From Thermodesulfobacteriota bacterium (GTDB lineage Bacteria > Desulfobacterota_D > UBA1144 > Nemesobacterales > CSP1-2): a DNA stretch of 64,000 bases. The notes beneath the pieces are model-generated. The model was not told the origin of the DNA, made no database searches, and saw only the letters and a program-made list of their open reading frames with translations. Made by a program: the position numbers and the translations under genes. Each line of letters opens with the position of its first letter. The first letter of the stretch is position 1. Positions 28,008 through 37,238 of the stretch are shown piece by piece. The stretch lies in NCBI GenBank assembly GCA_035559815.1, contig DATMAT010000023.1, forward strand, positions 62,001 through 126,000, read 5' to 3'.

Positions 28008-30122
28008 TTAGGTGACAATTTTGGAGAAGTCAGCCACTATGAAGAATAAATCTCTAATTTCCCAGAGCGTGGAGAGACGGTTTTGTCTTATTTTTTCATC
28101 TTTGTCCATAACCAGTACTTGCTCAAAGTAGTTGTCGATAGGCTCTTTGAGGTTTTTCATCAGGGAAAGCGCCATCCGGTAGTTCTTCTCCGATATACTT
28201 TTTTCGACTTCTTCCCTAACATTTGAATAATCTTGGTAAAGCTGCCGTTCCGCTGGCTCAATCAATAATCCTGTATCAACCGTACCTCTAGGCTGTGCCT
28301 TAACTATATTTACCACACGTTTAAATGCGATTGCAAGTGGCTCAAAATCAGGAGCTTGCCGGAACTCGGTCAGAGCTTCGATTTTCCTTTTGGTCTCCAC
28401 CAAATCGTCGCAATTTGCAGAAATCACTGCGTCGACAACATCTTGTGGAAACCCGTCAGACACCATTAGGTTTCTGAGTCTTTCCACGACGAAGTCCATT
28501 ATTTCGTCTAGCAGCGGGGATGAAGATGGGTCTTCTGATGGAGCGGGGAAATCCGGTTTAGCCTCGTGAAGTTGCCACCAAATCCGATTCAAGCCATAAT
28601 TGAAAACTTCTTTTATATCTAAATGAAATTTCCTATTGAGTATGATATTTATGATTCCTATTGCCTGCCTTCTAAGAGCGTAGGGGTCCGATGTACCGGT
28701 CGGTGTAAGCCCTGAGATAAAGCAAGCACAAATATTATCGATTTTATCGGCTATGCTAAGTATGGCTCCAAATTCGGTTTCAGGTAACTTAGCCTCGCGC
28801 GATGTGGGCATATACTGTTCTTCTAGTGCTATGGCAATCTCATCTTTCTCCCCCGAAATTAATGCGTAGTATTTCCCCATGGTTCCCTGAAGCTCGGGGA
28901 ACTCGAAAACCATCTGAGTGGCAAGGTCGGCCTTTGAGAGCGTTGCGGCTCGTCGGAGGTCTTTGGCTGAATTCTGCAAGCCAAGTCCAAGGCCAATAAA
29001 CCCGACCAAGCTCTCCATTCTCTCAGTTTTGTCAAAGTAGGTGCCGAGGTCGGAGAGAAAGACCATGCTCCTTAGCTTGGTCAGTTTTTCGGAAAGGTGT
29101 GTCTTGGTGTCTTCCCTGTAAAAAAACTGAGCATCTCTGAATCTGGCTTTAATAACTCTTTCATTTCCCTTGATAACTATCTCCGGGTTTTCTACTGGGG
29201 TCCCGGAGACAAAGATAAAATGAGGAAGTAGTAGTCCTCCATTTTGGGAATTCGAAAATACGGGGAAATATTTTTGATGGTTCTTCATCACGCTTATCAG
29301 AACTTCCTTGGGGAGTTCGAGAAACTCTTGGTCAAAGTTCCCTTTTAACACCACCGGATATTCAACTAGATGGGTTACCGTTTCTAATAATTCTTCATCT
29401 TCGAGTGGAATTCCCTCGATTTCTTTTGCCATTTCCTGGATTTCAATTTTTATGATTTGTTTTCTTTTAGCCTGGTCCAAAATCACGTATCCCTTTTCCA
29501 GGCTGCTCGCATATTCTTCCCAGCTTGATACTGAAAAAGGTTTGGGTGATATAAAACGGTGTCCCCGTGTTTTAGAACCGCTTTTTATACCACCAAGTTT
29601 AAATTGGATTGTCTTGCCCTCGTAAATTGCGAGAATCCATCGTATGGGCCTAGCAAATGTTACGTCTTCATCTCCCCACCTCATGGATTTCCGGAACGGT
29701 ATAGAGAGTATTATCCGGGGGAGAAGGTGCTTTAAAACCTTATCCGTCTTTTCTCCGGTGATTTTCCTCCTTACCGCTAGCACTTCCCCTCTTTCACCCT
29801 CTACCATTACCAGGTCTTTTACATCTACACCCTGGGCTTTGGCGAATCCAAGCGCCGCCTTGGTTGGCGCACCATTCTCATCAAACGCTATTCTACTGGG
29901 GGGACCCAGGGTCTCCACTATTCTATCTTCCTGTTTGTTGGAAAGTCCTTTGACATTTAATGTGAGTCTTCGGGGTGTACCAAAGGTGTTTATGCTTTCG
30001 TAAGATAAAGAGTTTTCCTCAAATTCCCTCTGGGCAATAAGCCCCAGGTTCTTTATTGCCTCTTCTAAAAATCCTGCCGGGATTTCTTCCGTGCCTATTT
30101 CCAGTATTAGCTCTTTTTCCAT
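28008..30122 (-). CDS. glyS: Glycyl-tRNA synthetase beta subunit
   Basis: The beta subunit of the bacterial alpha2-beta2 glycyl-tRNA synthetase, needed for tRNA recognition. The 704 residues open [19 protein letters not shown] and contain [20 protein letters not shown] and [20 protein letters not shown]. Length matches the family. It overlaps glyQ by 16 bases. Confidence 0.98.
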   Translation of the reverse strand: MEKELILEIGTEEIPAGFLEEAIKNLGLIAQREFEENSLSYESINTFGTPRRLTLNVKGLSNKQEDRIVETLGPPSRIAFDENGAPTKAALGFAKAQGVDVKDLVMVEGERGEVLAVRRKITGEKTDKVLKHLLPRIILSIPFRKSMRWGDEDVTFARPIRWILAIYEGKTIQFKLGGIKSGSKTRGHRFISPKPFSVSSWEEYASSLEKGYVILDQAKRKQIIKIEIQEMAKEIEGIPLEDEELLETVTHLVEYPVVLKGNFDQEFLELPKEVLISVMKNHQKYFPVFSNSQNGGLLLPHFIFVSGTPVENPEIVIKGNERVIKARFRDAQFFYREDTKTHLSEKLTKLRSMVFLSDLGTYFDKTERMESLVGFIGLGLGLQNSAKDLRRAATLSKADLATQMVFEFPELQGTMGKYYALISGEKDEIAIALEEQYMPTSREAKLPETEFGAILSIADKIDNICACFISGLTPTGTSDPYALRRQAIGIINIILNRKFHLDIKEVFNYGLNRIWWQLHEAKPDFPAPSEDPSSSPLLDEIMDFVVERLRNLMVSDGFPQDVVDAVISANCDDLVETKRKIEALTEFRQAPDFEPLAIAFKRVVNIVKAQPRGTVDTGLLIEPAERQLYQDYSNVREEVEKSISEKNYRMALSLMKNLKEPIDNYFEQVLVMDKDEKIRQNRLSTLWEIRDLFFIVADFSKIVT

Positions 30123-30994
30123 GGGCTGTTTTTAAGAAGAGGGAATCCCATTTCCTCTCGTTCTCTCAGGTAGGCTTCGGCGCACAGCTTAGCCAAATTT
30201 CTTACCTTTCCTATGTAACTTGCCCGCTCGGCTACCCCAATCGCACCGCGTGCATCCAGGAGATTAAAGGTATGTGAACACTTTAGACAATAGTCATAAG
30301 CGGGAAGGGGAAGCTTGTTATCGATAAGCTTTTCGCATTCCACTCTGAATTTCTCGAATAGGTCTCTCAACATCTCCGGGTTTGATTCTTCAAAATTGTA
30401 TCTGGAGAATTCCACTTCATCTTGATGGTGAATCTCGCCGTAGGTCACGCCATTTGTCCATTCTAGGTCAAACACGCTTTCCACACCCTGAAGATACATG
30501 GCGATTCTCTCCGTACCGTAGGTGATTTCGGCAGATACCGGTTTTAAATCGAACCCTCCGGCCTGTTGAAAATATGTAAACTGGGTTATTTCCATCCCGT
30601 CGAGCCAAACTTCCCAGCCCAATCCCCAGGCTCCGAGAGTAGGAGACTCCCAGTCGTCCTCTACAAACCTTATATCGTGCCTAAGCGGGTCTATTCCGAA
30701 CGTCTTGAGGCTATTCAGGTATAACTCCTGTATGTTTATTGGGGAGGGCTTTATTATCACCTGGAATTGATAGTAGTGCTGGAGTCTATTAGGATTTTCC
30801 CCGTACCTGCCATCTGTAGGCCTTCTCGAAGGCTCTACATAAGCGGTTCGCCAGGGTTCCGGACCCAAACACCTGAGAAAAGTTGCCGGGTGAAAGGTCC
30901 CTGCACCCTTTTCTATATCGTATGGTTGAACGATTATACAGCCTTGCTTTGACCAGAAGCTCTGCAGTGCAAGGATTAATTCCTGAAAGGTCAT
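30107..30994 (-). CDS. glyQ: Glycyl-tRNA synthetase alpha subunit
   Basis: The catalytic alpha subunit, 295 residues, with signature [40 protein letters not shown] and the [28 protein letters not shown] segment, and [22 protein letters not shown]. The 3' end overlaps the glyS start by 16 bases, so translation is coupled and subunit stoichiometry easily kept. Confidence 0.98.
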   Translation of the reverse strand: MTFQELILALQSFWSKQGCIIVQPYDIEKGAGTFHPATFLRCLGPEPWRTAYVEPSRRPTDGRYGENPNRLQHYYQFQVIIKPSPINIQELYLNSLKTFGIDPLRHDIRFVEDDWESPTLGAWGLGWEVWLDGMEITQFTYFQQAGGFDLKPVSAEITYGTERIAMYLQGVESVFDLEWTNGVTYGEIHHQDEVEFSRYNFEESNPEMLRDLFEKFRVECEKLIDNKLPLPAYDYCLKCSHTFNLLDARGAIGVAERASYIGKVRNLAKLCAEAYLREREEMGFPLLKNSPWKKS

Positions 30995-31127
30995 ACCTAT
31001 TTTTGTGTTATTGGGATATAGAATAATACCATTATTTCTAGGAAATCAAATTTTTGACCCATATGTAGTGGTTAAATATCGTTTTGTCGTCTTTTTCGTG
31101 TTACGCCTTACAATTTCTTAGTATAGC

Positions 31128-32456
31128 TTATTCAGGAAGCAAGGCTTTAAAATCTGCAATTAAAGCCAATGCCCTTTCTGCAATGAACTGCTTTTTCTTA
31201 GACTTCGGCACATCGTTGATTGAAGGAAATAGCCCAAAATTTATATTCATAGGCTGGAATTCCCTTATATTCTCGTCTGTGATGTATCTTATCAGCGCTC
31301 CGATCGCGGTCTGAGGGGGCGGGATTATTGGGTTTGCCTCCATTGAAACCCGGGCCGCATTTATTCCTGCCAGTACCCCCATCGCTGCAGATTCTACGTA
31401 GCCTTCAACCCCAACAATCTGTCCGGCAAAGAAAATAAGTTCTTTTCCCTTAAGTTGAAGGGTAGGATGAAGAAGCTTGGGCGAATTTATGTATGTGTTT
31501 CTGTGTATGCTACCATATCTCATGAATTCTGCCTTTTCTAGACCGGGTATCATCCGGAGAATCCTCCGTTGTTCCGGGTACTTGAGCTTCGTTTGGAATC
31601 CGACCATGTTGTACATAGTTCCGTTTTTATTTTCCATCCTTAGCTGGACCACTGCAAAAGGTGTTTTCCCGGTGCGAGGGTCAGTTATGCCCATAGGTCT
31701 CATCGGACCGAAACGAAGGGTATCTTTTCCTCTCTCTGCCATTACCTCTATGGGGAGGCATGCCTCGAAATAGTGAGCTTGCTCGAAATAGTGCGTTTCC
31801 ACCTTCTCTGCGTTGAGAAGTTCTTCTATAAACCTGTAATACTCATCCTTAGTCAGTGGACAGTTTAGGTAATCACCCTCTTCTTCTTGTCCCCTACCGT
31901 ATCTCGAAGCCCGAAAAGCAACGGAGTAATCTATGCTATCAGCGTCAAGGATTGGGGAGATGGCATCATAAAAATAGAGATGAGAGGAGCCAGTCTTCTT
32001 TCTAATCTCCTCTGAGAGTGATTCTGAAGTCAACGGTCCAGTTGCAATTATGACGGGGCCGTCTTTTGATTCAGGGATTTCTTTTACCTCCTCTCTGACT
32101 ACTTCGATTAAAGGATGTTCTTCAATCTTTTTAGTCATATAGCTGGAAAAATTCTTCCGGTCGACTGCTAGAGCTTTTCCAGCTGGTAACCTAGTTTGGT
32201 CTGCAGCTTCAATCACAATGGAGCCCAATATCCGCATTTCCTCTTTTAGAATTCCACTAGCATTATCGAGCGCATCGGATTTAAGAGAGTTACTGCAAAC
32301 CAGTTCGGCCAAGTCTCCAGTCTTGTGGGCCGGGGTAGAGTTTTTTGGTCTCATCTCAAAGACCCTGGCCCTGAGTCCAAAGCGTGCCACTTGAAAAGCT
32401 GCTTCAGAACCAGCTAGGCCTCCACCAATAACGCTAACCACTCTTTCTTTGGGCAT
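31128..32456 (-). CDS. trmFO: Methylenetetrahydrofolate-tRNA-(uracil-5-)-methyltransferase TrmFO
   Basis: TrmFO makes ribothymidine at U54 of tRNA using methylenetetrahydrofolate and FAD. The ATG at 32456 (442 residues) is preferred over a TTG two codons earlier. The FAD-binding GGGLAGSEAAFQVARFG, the LAELVCSNSLKSD motif carrying the functional Cys, and NFGLFPSI near the C-terminus are characteristic. TrmFO replaces TrmA in many non-gammaproteobacterial lineages. It leads into glyQ-glyS-ppdK with a 133-base gap. Confidence 0.97.
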   Translation of the reverse strand: MPKERVVSVIGGGLAGSEAAFQVARFGLRARVFEMRPKNSTPAHKTGDLAELVCSNSLKSDALDNASGILKEEMRILGSIVIEAADQTRLPAGKALAVDRKNFSSYMTKKIEEHPLIEVVREEVKEIPESKDGPVIIATGPLTSESLSEEIRKKTGSSHLYFYDAISPILDADSIDYSVAFRASRYGRGQEEEGDYLNCPLTKDEYYRFIEELLNAEKVETHYFEQAHYFEACLPIEVMAERGKDTLRFGPMRPMGITDPRTGKTPFAVVQLRMENKNGTMYNMVGFQTKLKYPEQRRILRMIPGLEKAEFMRYGSIHRNTYINSPKLLHPTLQLKGKELIFFAGQIVGVEGYVESAAMGVLAGINAARVSMEANPIIPPPQTAIGALIRYITDENIREFQPMNINFGLFPSINDVPKSKKKQFIAERALALIADFKALLPE

Positions 32457-32704
32457 TGTCAAAAGATATTACATGATGTTCGGTTCGGCTCCAAAATTCT
32501 GGAATTTTCGCTCGGTAAAAAAGATTCTAAGGAAAATAATTGTTTAAATCCATAAACCTAAGGTGAGCAAAGACGACAAAATTTGTAATCTTTAACGATA
32601 AAACGTCACGACGGTGCAGTTCTTTATTATTGGGGTATTGCTTTTTGGTCAGGAATTTCGTGTGTTGTCAATGAATTATACATTTCTGAATTGAATTTGT
32701 CTTC

Positions 32705-32720
32705 TGGCATATATATTGCA
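32705..32720 (+). promoter_or_regulatory. Sigma-54 (-24/-12) promoter of the pil operon
   Basis: TGGCAT, five bases, then TTGCA matches the TGGCAC-N5-TTGCW consensus with one change and the exact ten-base GG to GC spacing. Transcription would start near 32732, about 60 bases ahead of the riboswitch. The operon encodes PilR, a sigma-54 activator. Confidence 0.75.
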
Positions 32721-32794
32721 AAATTCGTGGGTTAAAATCTTAGTTGACTTTAAGAAAAAATGGAGGTATAAAGAGGTGGACAAAACTTTATGGA

Positions 32795-32900
32795 AAATGG
32801 CAAACTACTTGAAAAAGTAGGACCGCAAAGCTACTGGCCTAAGTTGCTTGTCGGAAAATGTAGTCATGGTATTCAAGCAATAGGGCAGCAGGGTTGCCCA
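32795..32900 (+). ncRNA. Cyclic-di-GMP-I (GEMM-I) riboswitch aptamer
   Basis: The conserved GEMM-I landmarks occur in order: GGCAAAC, a CTACTT/AAGTAG hairpin closed by a GAAA tetraloop (32805-32820), GGACCGCAAAGC (consensus GGACGCAAAGC, one extra C), GGCCTAA (the tetraloop receptor side), a TTGCTTG/CAAGCAA stem (32844-32850 with 32874-32880), and GGGCAGCAGGGTTGCCC. The base equivalent to G20 of the V. cholerae Vc2 aptamer is G, which favours c-di-GMP over cyclic AMP-GMP. It lies about 150 bases upstream of pilB. A TTCCCC at 32912-32917 could pair with the GGGGAA ribosome-binding site at 33041-33046 as a translational switch (inference). Confidence 0.87.
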
Positions 32901-33048
32901 ACTGAGTATGGTTCCCCCTCGGAAATACTTCCTTCATTCCTAAGGTCTTTGCGGTTGGCAAATACTGATTCGGCAAGTAAACAACATAGTTCTCACGGAG
33001 AACCGCTGGCGTTGATTTTCATAGCAAAAAATCTAAAGGTGGGGAAAT

Positions 33049-34803
33049 ATGAAGGAACAGAACATAAGTAACCGTATAGGGGATATCTTAATCAAAGAAG
33101 ACGTTATCAGCCTTGATCAACTTAAGAATGCTATCGAGGAGCAAAAACATTCGGGAAAGAGGTTAGGAGAGACCCTTCTTAACTTAGGTTATATAGATGA
33201 AAATCAACTGGTTGCCTACTTGAGCAAGCAATACGGCGTCCCGGCTATCGACCTTGACCAGTTTGAAGTAATGCCCGAAATCCTGAAGGTAGTTCCCAGG
33301 GAATCGGCTATTAAACATAAACTTATCCCAATTAACCGTTCTGGGTCTACCCTGGTTGTAGCTATGTCTGACCCCTCTAATATATTTGCCATTGACGACC
33401 TTAAATTTGCTACGGGTAAAAACATCGAAGTGGTAGTTACATCAGAGAGAGCCATTCAAAATGCAATCGAAAAGTACTATGGTTCTCAAAGGGACTGGGA
33501 GGAAAAAGTAAAGGCAGAACAGAGCATGGGTGCGGTGGACAAGCTTTTTGGCGAATTGGAAGATTATGCTCTGGATGTCATCGGGGAAGAAGAGATAAAT
33601 GTTGGAGAGCTGGAAAGGGCCTCGGAAGAAGCTCCGGTTATAAAGCTTGTTAATCACATACTGCTAGATGCCATGAGACGAGGGGCAAGCGACATTCATA
33701 TCGAACCGTATGAGAAGGATTATAGAGTTAGATACCGAATCGATGGTGTACTGTATGACACCATGCGGCCACCCTCAAAACTTAAAAATGCGGTTTCTTC
33801 GAGAGTCAAGATTATGGCTAACCTGGACATCGCCGAGAGGAGACTCCCTCAAGACGGCCGTATAAAAATCCAGGTTGGTCACGGAAGAAACATGGAATAC
33901 CGCGTTTCTGTGATCCCTACTCTATTCGGAGAAAAGGTGGTAATGAGACTTCTGGATAAGGAGTCTCTGCAACTTGACCTGACTAAGCTTGGTTTCGAAG
34001 AGGACCAACTGAGAGGATTTAGAGATTCTATTTACAAGCCCTACGGAATGGTCTTGATAACCGGCCCTACCGGAAGTGGAAAAACTACCACACTATATTC
34101 CAGTTTAATGGAACTGAATCGTCAGGATGTCAATATATCCACTGCCGAAGACCCGGTTGAGTACAGTCTGCCCGGCGTGAACCAGGTGCAGATTCATGAG
34201 GAAATCGGGCTTACTTTTGCGGCAGCGCTAAGGTCATTTTTAAGACAAGACCCGGACATAATACTGGTTGGAGAAATCCGAGACTATGAGACTGCAGAAA
34301 TTGCAATCAAGGCCGCTCTCACTGGTCACCTTGTGCTCTCTACCCTTCATACGAACGACGCTCCTTCCACAGTTACCCGTCTTCTTAACATGGGTGTAGA
34401 GCCTTTCCTAGTAACCGCATCGTTGAACTCTATAGTGGCCCAGAGACTTATGAGGAAGATTTGTCCTGATTGTAGAGAAGAAGTAGAAGTCTCTCCTCAA
34501 GTGTTAATCGACCTAGGAGTGTCACCAAAAGAGGTGTCCGACTATATAATATACAAAGGAAGAGGTGACGGCTGTAAAACCTGCCTGGGTACGGGGTACA
34601 AGGGAAGGGTGGCCGTATATGAGGTTATGTTACTCACCGAGGAGTTAAAGGAGTTTATCCTGAGCGGAGCGTCGGCATTGGAGCTCAAGCGCGAAGCGAT
34701 AAGACAGGGAATGAAGACACTCAGGCACAGCGCTATAAATAAGCTCAAACAGGGTGTAACAACCGTCGAAGAAGTTGTGAGAACCACATCGTCGGATAGC
34801 TAG
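33049..34803 (+). CDS. pilB: Type IV pilus assembly ATPase PilB
   Basis: PilB powers pilus extension at the inner membrane. The 584 residues begin with an MshEN-type domain: two copies of the RLGxxLxxxG...LxxxLxxQ motif at 9-32 (RIGDILIKED, the Gly replaced by Asp) and 38-61 (RLGETLLNLG). Such domains bind c-di-GMP in MshE and some PilB proteins. The motor has the Walker A GPTGSGKTTT, Asp box, Walker B and His box (EIRDYETAEIAI, HLVLSTLHTND), and a CxxC...CxxC zinc element (CPDCREEV, CKTCLGTG). It is first in the pilB-T-C-S-R operon and lies behind a c-di-GMP riboswitch. Confidence 0.96.
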   Translation: MKEQNISNRIGDILIKEDVISLDQLKNAIEEQKHSGKRLGETLLNLGYIDENQLVAYLSKQYGVPAIDLDQFEVMPEILKVVPRESAIKHKLIPINRSGSTLVVAMSDPSNIFAIDDLKFATGKNIEVVVTSERAIQNAIEKYYGSQRDWEEKVKAEQSMGAVDKLFGELEDYALDVIGEEEINVGELERASEEAPVIKLVNHILLDAMRRGASDIHIEPYEKDYRVRYRIDGVLYDTMRPPSKLKNAVSSRVKIMANLDIAERRLPQDGRIKIQVGHGRNMEYRVSVIPTLFGEKVVMRLLDKESLQLDLTKLGFEEDQLRGFRDSIYKPYGMVLITGPTGSGKTTTLYSSLMELNRQDVNISTAEDPVEYSLPGVNQVQIHEEIGLTFAAALRSFLRQDPDIILVGEIRDYETAEIAIKAALTGHLVLSTLHTNDAPSTVTRLLNMGVEPFLVTASLNSIVAQRLMRKICPDCREEVEVSPQVLIDLGVSPKEVSDYIIYKGRGDGCKTCLGTGYKGRVAVYEVMLLTEELKEFILSGASALELKREAIRQGMKTLRHSAINKLKQGVTTVEEVVRTTSSDS

Positions 34804-34813
34804 GAGGGAAAGT

Positions 34814-35908
34814 ATGGCAGTTCCAATATATGAACTACTAAAAGTAATGGTGGATAATAACGCGTCGGATCTTCATATTACCGCCGGTGCTCCACCTATG
34901 CTTAGGATCGATGGCAAGCTAGTCCCGGTTAAGCATCCCCCACTTACTCCACCGGAAACAAAGGATTTATGCTACAGCGTGCTCACTGATACACAGAAAC
35001 ACAAGTTTGAGGAGAATTGGGAGCTCGACTTTTCTTTCGGGGTTGAGGGTCTGGGTAGATTTCGCGGGAATGTTTATACGCAAAGAGGTGCGGTTGGAGC
35101 GGCTTTTCGTATGATACCTTTTAAAATAAGAGGCATTCATGAGCTGGGGTTGCCCCCAGTTGTCTCCGATCTCATAAAAAAACCGAGAGGACTTATACTG
35201 GTTACAGGTCCCACCGGGTCCGGAAAGACAACGACTCTAGCCGCTATGATCGACCAGATAAACCAGGATCGCCACGAACACATCGTGACAATCGAAGACC
35301 CCATAGAATACGTTTATGGACATAAGAGTTGTATAGTGAATCAAAGAGAGGTAGGAAGCGACACGAAAAGTTTCCATAACGCTTTGAGAAGCGTGCTTCG
35401 GGAAGATCCGGATGTCATTTTGATTGGAGAAATGAGAGACCTTGAAACCATTAAGATAGCCCTTACCCTCTCTGAAACGGGTCATTTGACATTTGGCACA
35501 CTTCACACGAACACCGCTGTACAGACCATAAACCGCGTCATAGACGTTTTTCCCCCGCACGAACAAGCGCAGGTGAGGGCACAGTTATCATTTGTCTTGG
35601 AGGGAATATTGTGTCAATCGCTGATGCCTAGGATTGGCGGAGGAAGGGTGCTCGCCGTGGAGGTATTAGTTCCTAATCCAGCCATAAGAAACCTTATCCG
35701 GGAGGATAAGGTGCATCAAATCTACTCCCAACAGCAGATAGGGCAAGAGAAGTGGCAAATGCAGACTCTTAATCAGTGTCTGGCTGATTTATATCTGAAG
35801 AAGCTTATAACATACGAAGACGCAATCGGAAAAAGCCAAGAACCAGAGGAATTGAAGAGACTTATCTCTGTCCCCACCGCTAAAATGGGGCAGGCAATTA
35901 GACGATAA
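34814..35908 (+). CDS. pilT: Type IV pilus retraction ATPase PilT
   Basis: PilT drives pilus retraction and twitching. The 364 residues show NNASDLHITAGAPPMLRIDG, Walker A GPTGSGKTTTLAA, VTIEDPIEYVY, and the AIRAGVL-like EMRDLETIKIALTLSETGHL with His box FGTLHTN. Length is standard. It starts ten bases after pilB with GGAGGG in front, so it shares pilB's control. Confidence 0.97.
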   Translation: MAVPIYELLKVMVDNNASDLHITAGAPPMLRIDGKLVPVKHPPLTPPETKDLCYSVLTDTQKHKFEENWELDFSFGVEGLGRFRGNVYTQRGAVGAAFRMIPFKIRGIHELGLPPVVSDLIKKPRGLILVTGPTGSGKTTTLAAMIDQINQDRHEHIVTIEDPIEYVYGHKSCIVNQREVGSDTKSFHNALRSVLREDPDVILIGEMRDLETIKIALTLSETGHLTFGTLHTNTAVQTINRVIDVFPPHEQAQVRAQLSFVLEGILCQSLMPRIGGGRVLAVEVLVPNPAIRNLIREDKVHQIYSQQQIGQEKWQMQTLNQCLADLYLKKLITYEDAIGKSQEPEELKRLISVPTAKMGQAIRR

Positions 35909-35932
35909 AACAACTATTAGAAGGAGTCAGAA

Positions 35933-37147
35933 ATGCCTGTATACGTTTGGGAGGGAAGGGTAAGAGGCAAAATCCAGAAAGGAGAGATCGAGGCTCCTAA
36001 TAAATCGGCAGTGTTGGCGCGCCTCAGGCAGATGCAAGTTCAGCCGATTCCGGACAAGGTCAAGGAAAAGGGAAAACTCTTCGATTTTAAATTCCAGTTC
36101 GGCGGCGTTTCCAGTAAAGACCTGGTTGTTTTCACCAGACAGATGTCAACCATGATTGATGCGGGTCTTCCTTTAGTCCGGTCGTTGGACATTCTGGCCT
36201 CCCAGCAGGATAATGCCAAGTTCAAGGTCATTCTTACCCAGGTCAAGGAGACCGTTGAAGGGGGGTCGACTTTTGCTGATGCCTTAGCCAAGCATCCAAG
36301 CGTTTTTAATGCGTTATATGTGCAATTGGTGAGAGCCGGAGAGTCGGGCGGAGTTTTAGACGTCATTCTCCAGAGATTGGCTGTTTATCTGGAGAAAATA
36401 GAAAGCATAAAAAGAAAGATCAAAGGAGCAATGATTTATCCCGCTATTGTTATATCCGTGGCAATCATAGTTCTTTCTATAGTGATGATATTCGTCGTTC
36501 CCACCTTTGCCGAGATGTTTAAAGACATGGGGACTACCCTGCCGGCCCTTACTCAGCTTGTCGTGGATATAAGCACGTTTCTTAAAAACAACATTATCTA
36601 CATACTTATTGCCATTGCTATACTTGCCTTCTCTATAGTTGTTACTTACCGGCGGTCGGAGAAAGCCAGAAGGCTTTATGATGCATTTTTACTCAAGCTC
36701 TGGCTGGTAGGGGACCTACTCCTAAAAACGGTTATTGCCAGATTTTGCCGGACCCTGGCAACCCTCACGGCAGGAGGTATTCCTATACTTGACGGACTGG
36801 AGATTACAGCAAAGGCATCTGGCAATAAAGTGACGGAGGAAGCTATCCTGGAGGCAAGAAAAGAAGTGAGTGAGGGTAAAACACTGGCTGAACCGCTTGC
36901 CGCTAAGCCCAAAATATTTCCGCCCATGGTGGTTCAAATGATAGCGGTTGGGGAACAGACCGGAGCTTTAGATGACATGCTCAATAAAATAGCCGATTTC
37001 TATGAAGATGAAGTAGATGCCGCTGTAGCGGCTTTGTTGTCGGCGCTCGAACCTTTGATGATTGCCTTTCTGGGAGCGACTGTGGGGGTGATAGTTGTGG
37101 CAATGTACCTGCCGATGTTCAAGCTTATATCGACTATGGCCGGATAA
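35933..37147 (+). CDS. pilC: Type IV pilus inner-membrane platform protein PilC
   Basis: PilC is the membrane platform between motor ATPases and pilin. The 404 residues have two repeats of the GspF domain (around 70-190 and 270-395) with FTRQMSTMIDAGLPLVRSLDIL and FCRTLATLTAGGIPILDGLEI, and three strongly hydrophobic segments near residues 165-190, 215-238 and 375-400. The gene follows pilT by 24 bases with AGAAGGAG before the ATG. Confidence 0.97.
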   Translation: MPVYVWEGRVRGKIQKGEIEAPNKSAVLARLRQMQVQPIPDKVKEKGKLFDFKFQFGGVSSKDLVVFTRQMSTMIDAGLPLVRSLDILASQQDNAKFKVILTQVKETVEGGSTFADALAKHPSVFNALYVQLVRAGESGGVLDVILQRLAVYLEKIESIKRKIKGAMIYPAIVISVAIIVLSIVMIFVVPTFAEMFKDMGTTLPALTQLVVDISTFLKNNIIYILIAIAILAFSIVVTYRRSEKARRLYDAFLLKLWLVGDLLLKTVIARFCRTLATLTAGGIPILDGLEITAKASGNKVTEEAILEARKEVSEGKTLAEPLAAKPKIFPPMVVQMIAVGEQTGALDDMLNKIADFYEDEVDAAVAALLSALEPLMIAFLGATVGVIVVAMYLPMFKLISTMAG

Positions 37148-37238
37148 TAGGTGGACGTATTTGAGATAGTGCTTGTAGCCTTTCAAATAATCTACCCTGA
37201 TACTTCGGATAGATTTATACTTATAATATCTCGACAAA

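Larger units (their letters stand above)
32463..33048. other. Regulatory intergenic region ahead of the pilus operon
   Basis: Nearly 600 bases between divergent trmFO and pilB. It holds a sigma-54 promoter, a c-di-GMP-I aptamer and a possible expression platform. A 93-codon frame (32790-33071) runs across the aptamer and overlaps pilB; it is explained by the RNA structure. Confidence 0.8.

Noticed and set aside
32790-33071. A 93-codon plus-strand frame upstream of pilB
   Set aside because: It runs straight across the c-di-GMP aptamer and overlaps the pilB start. Its codons are explained by conserved riboswitch bases.
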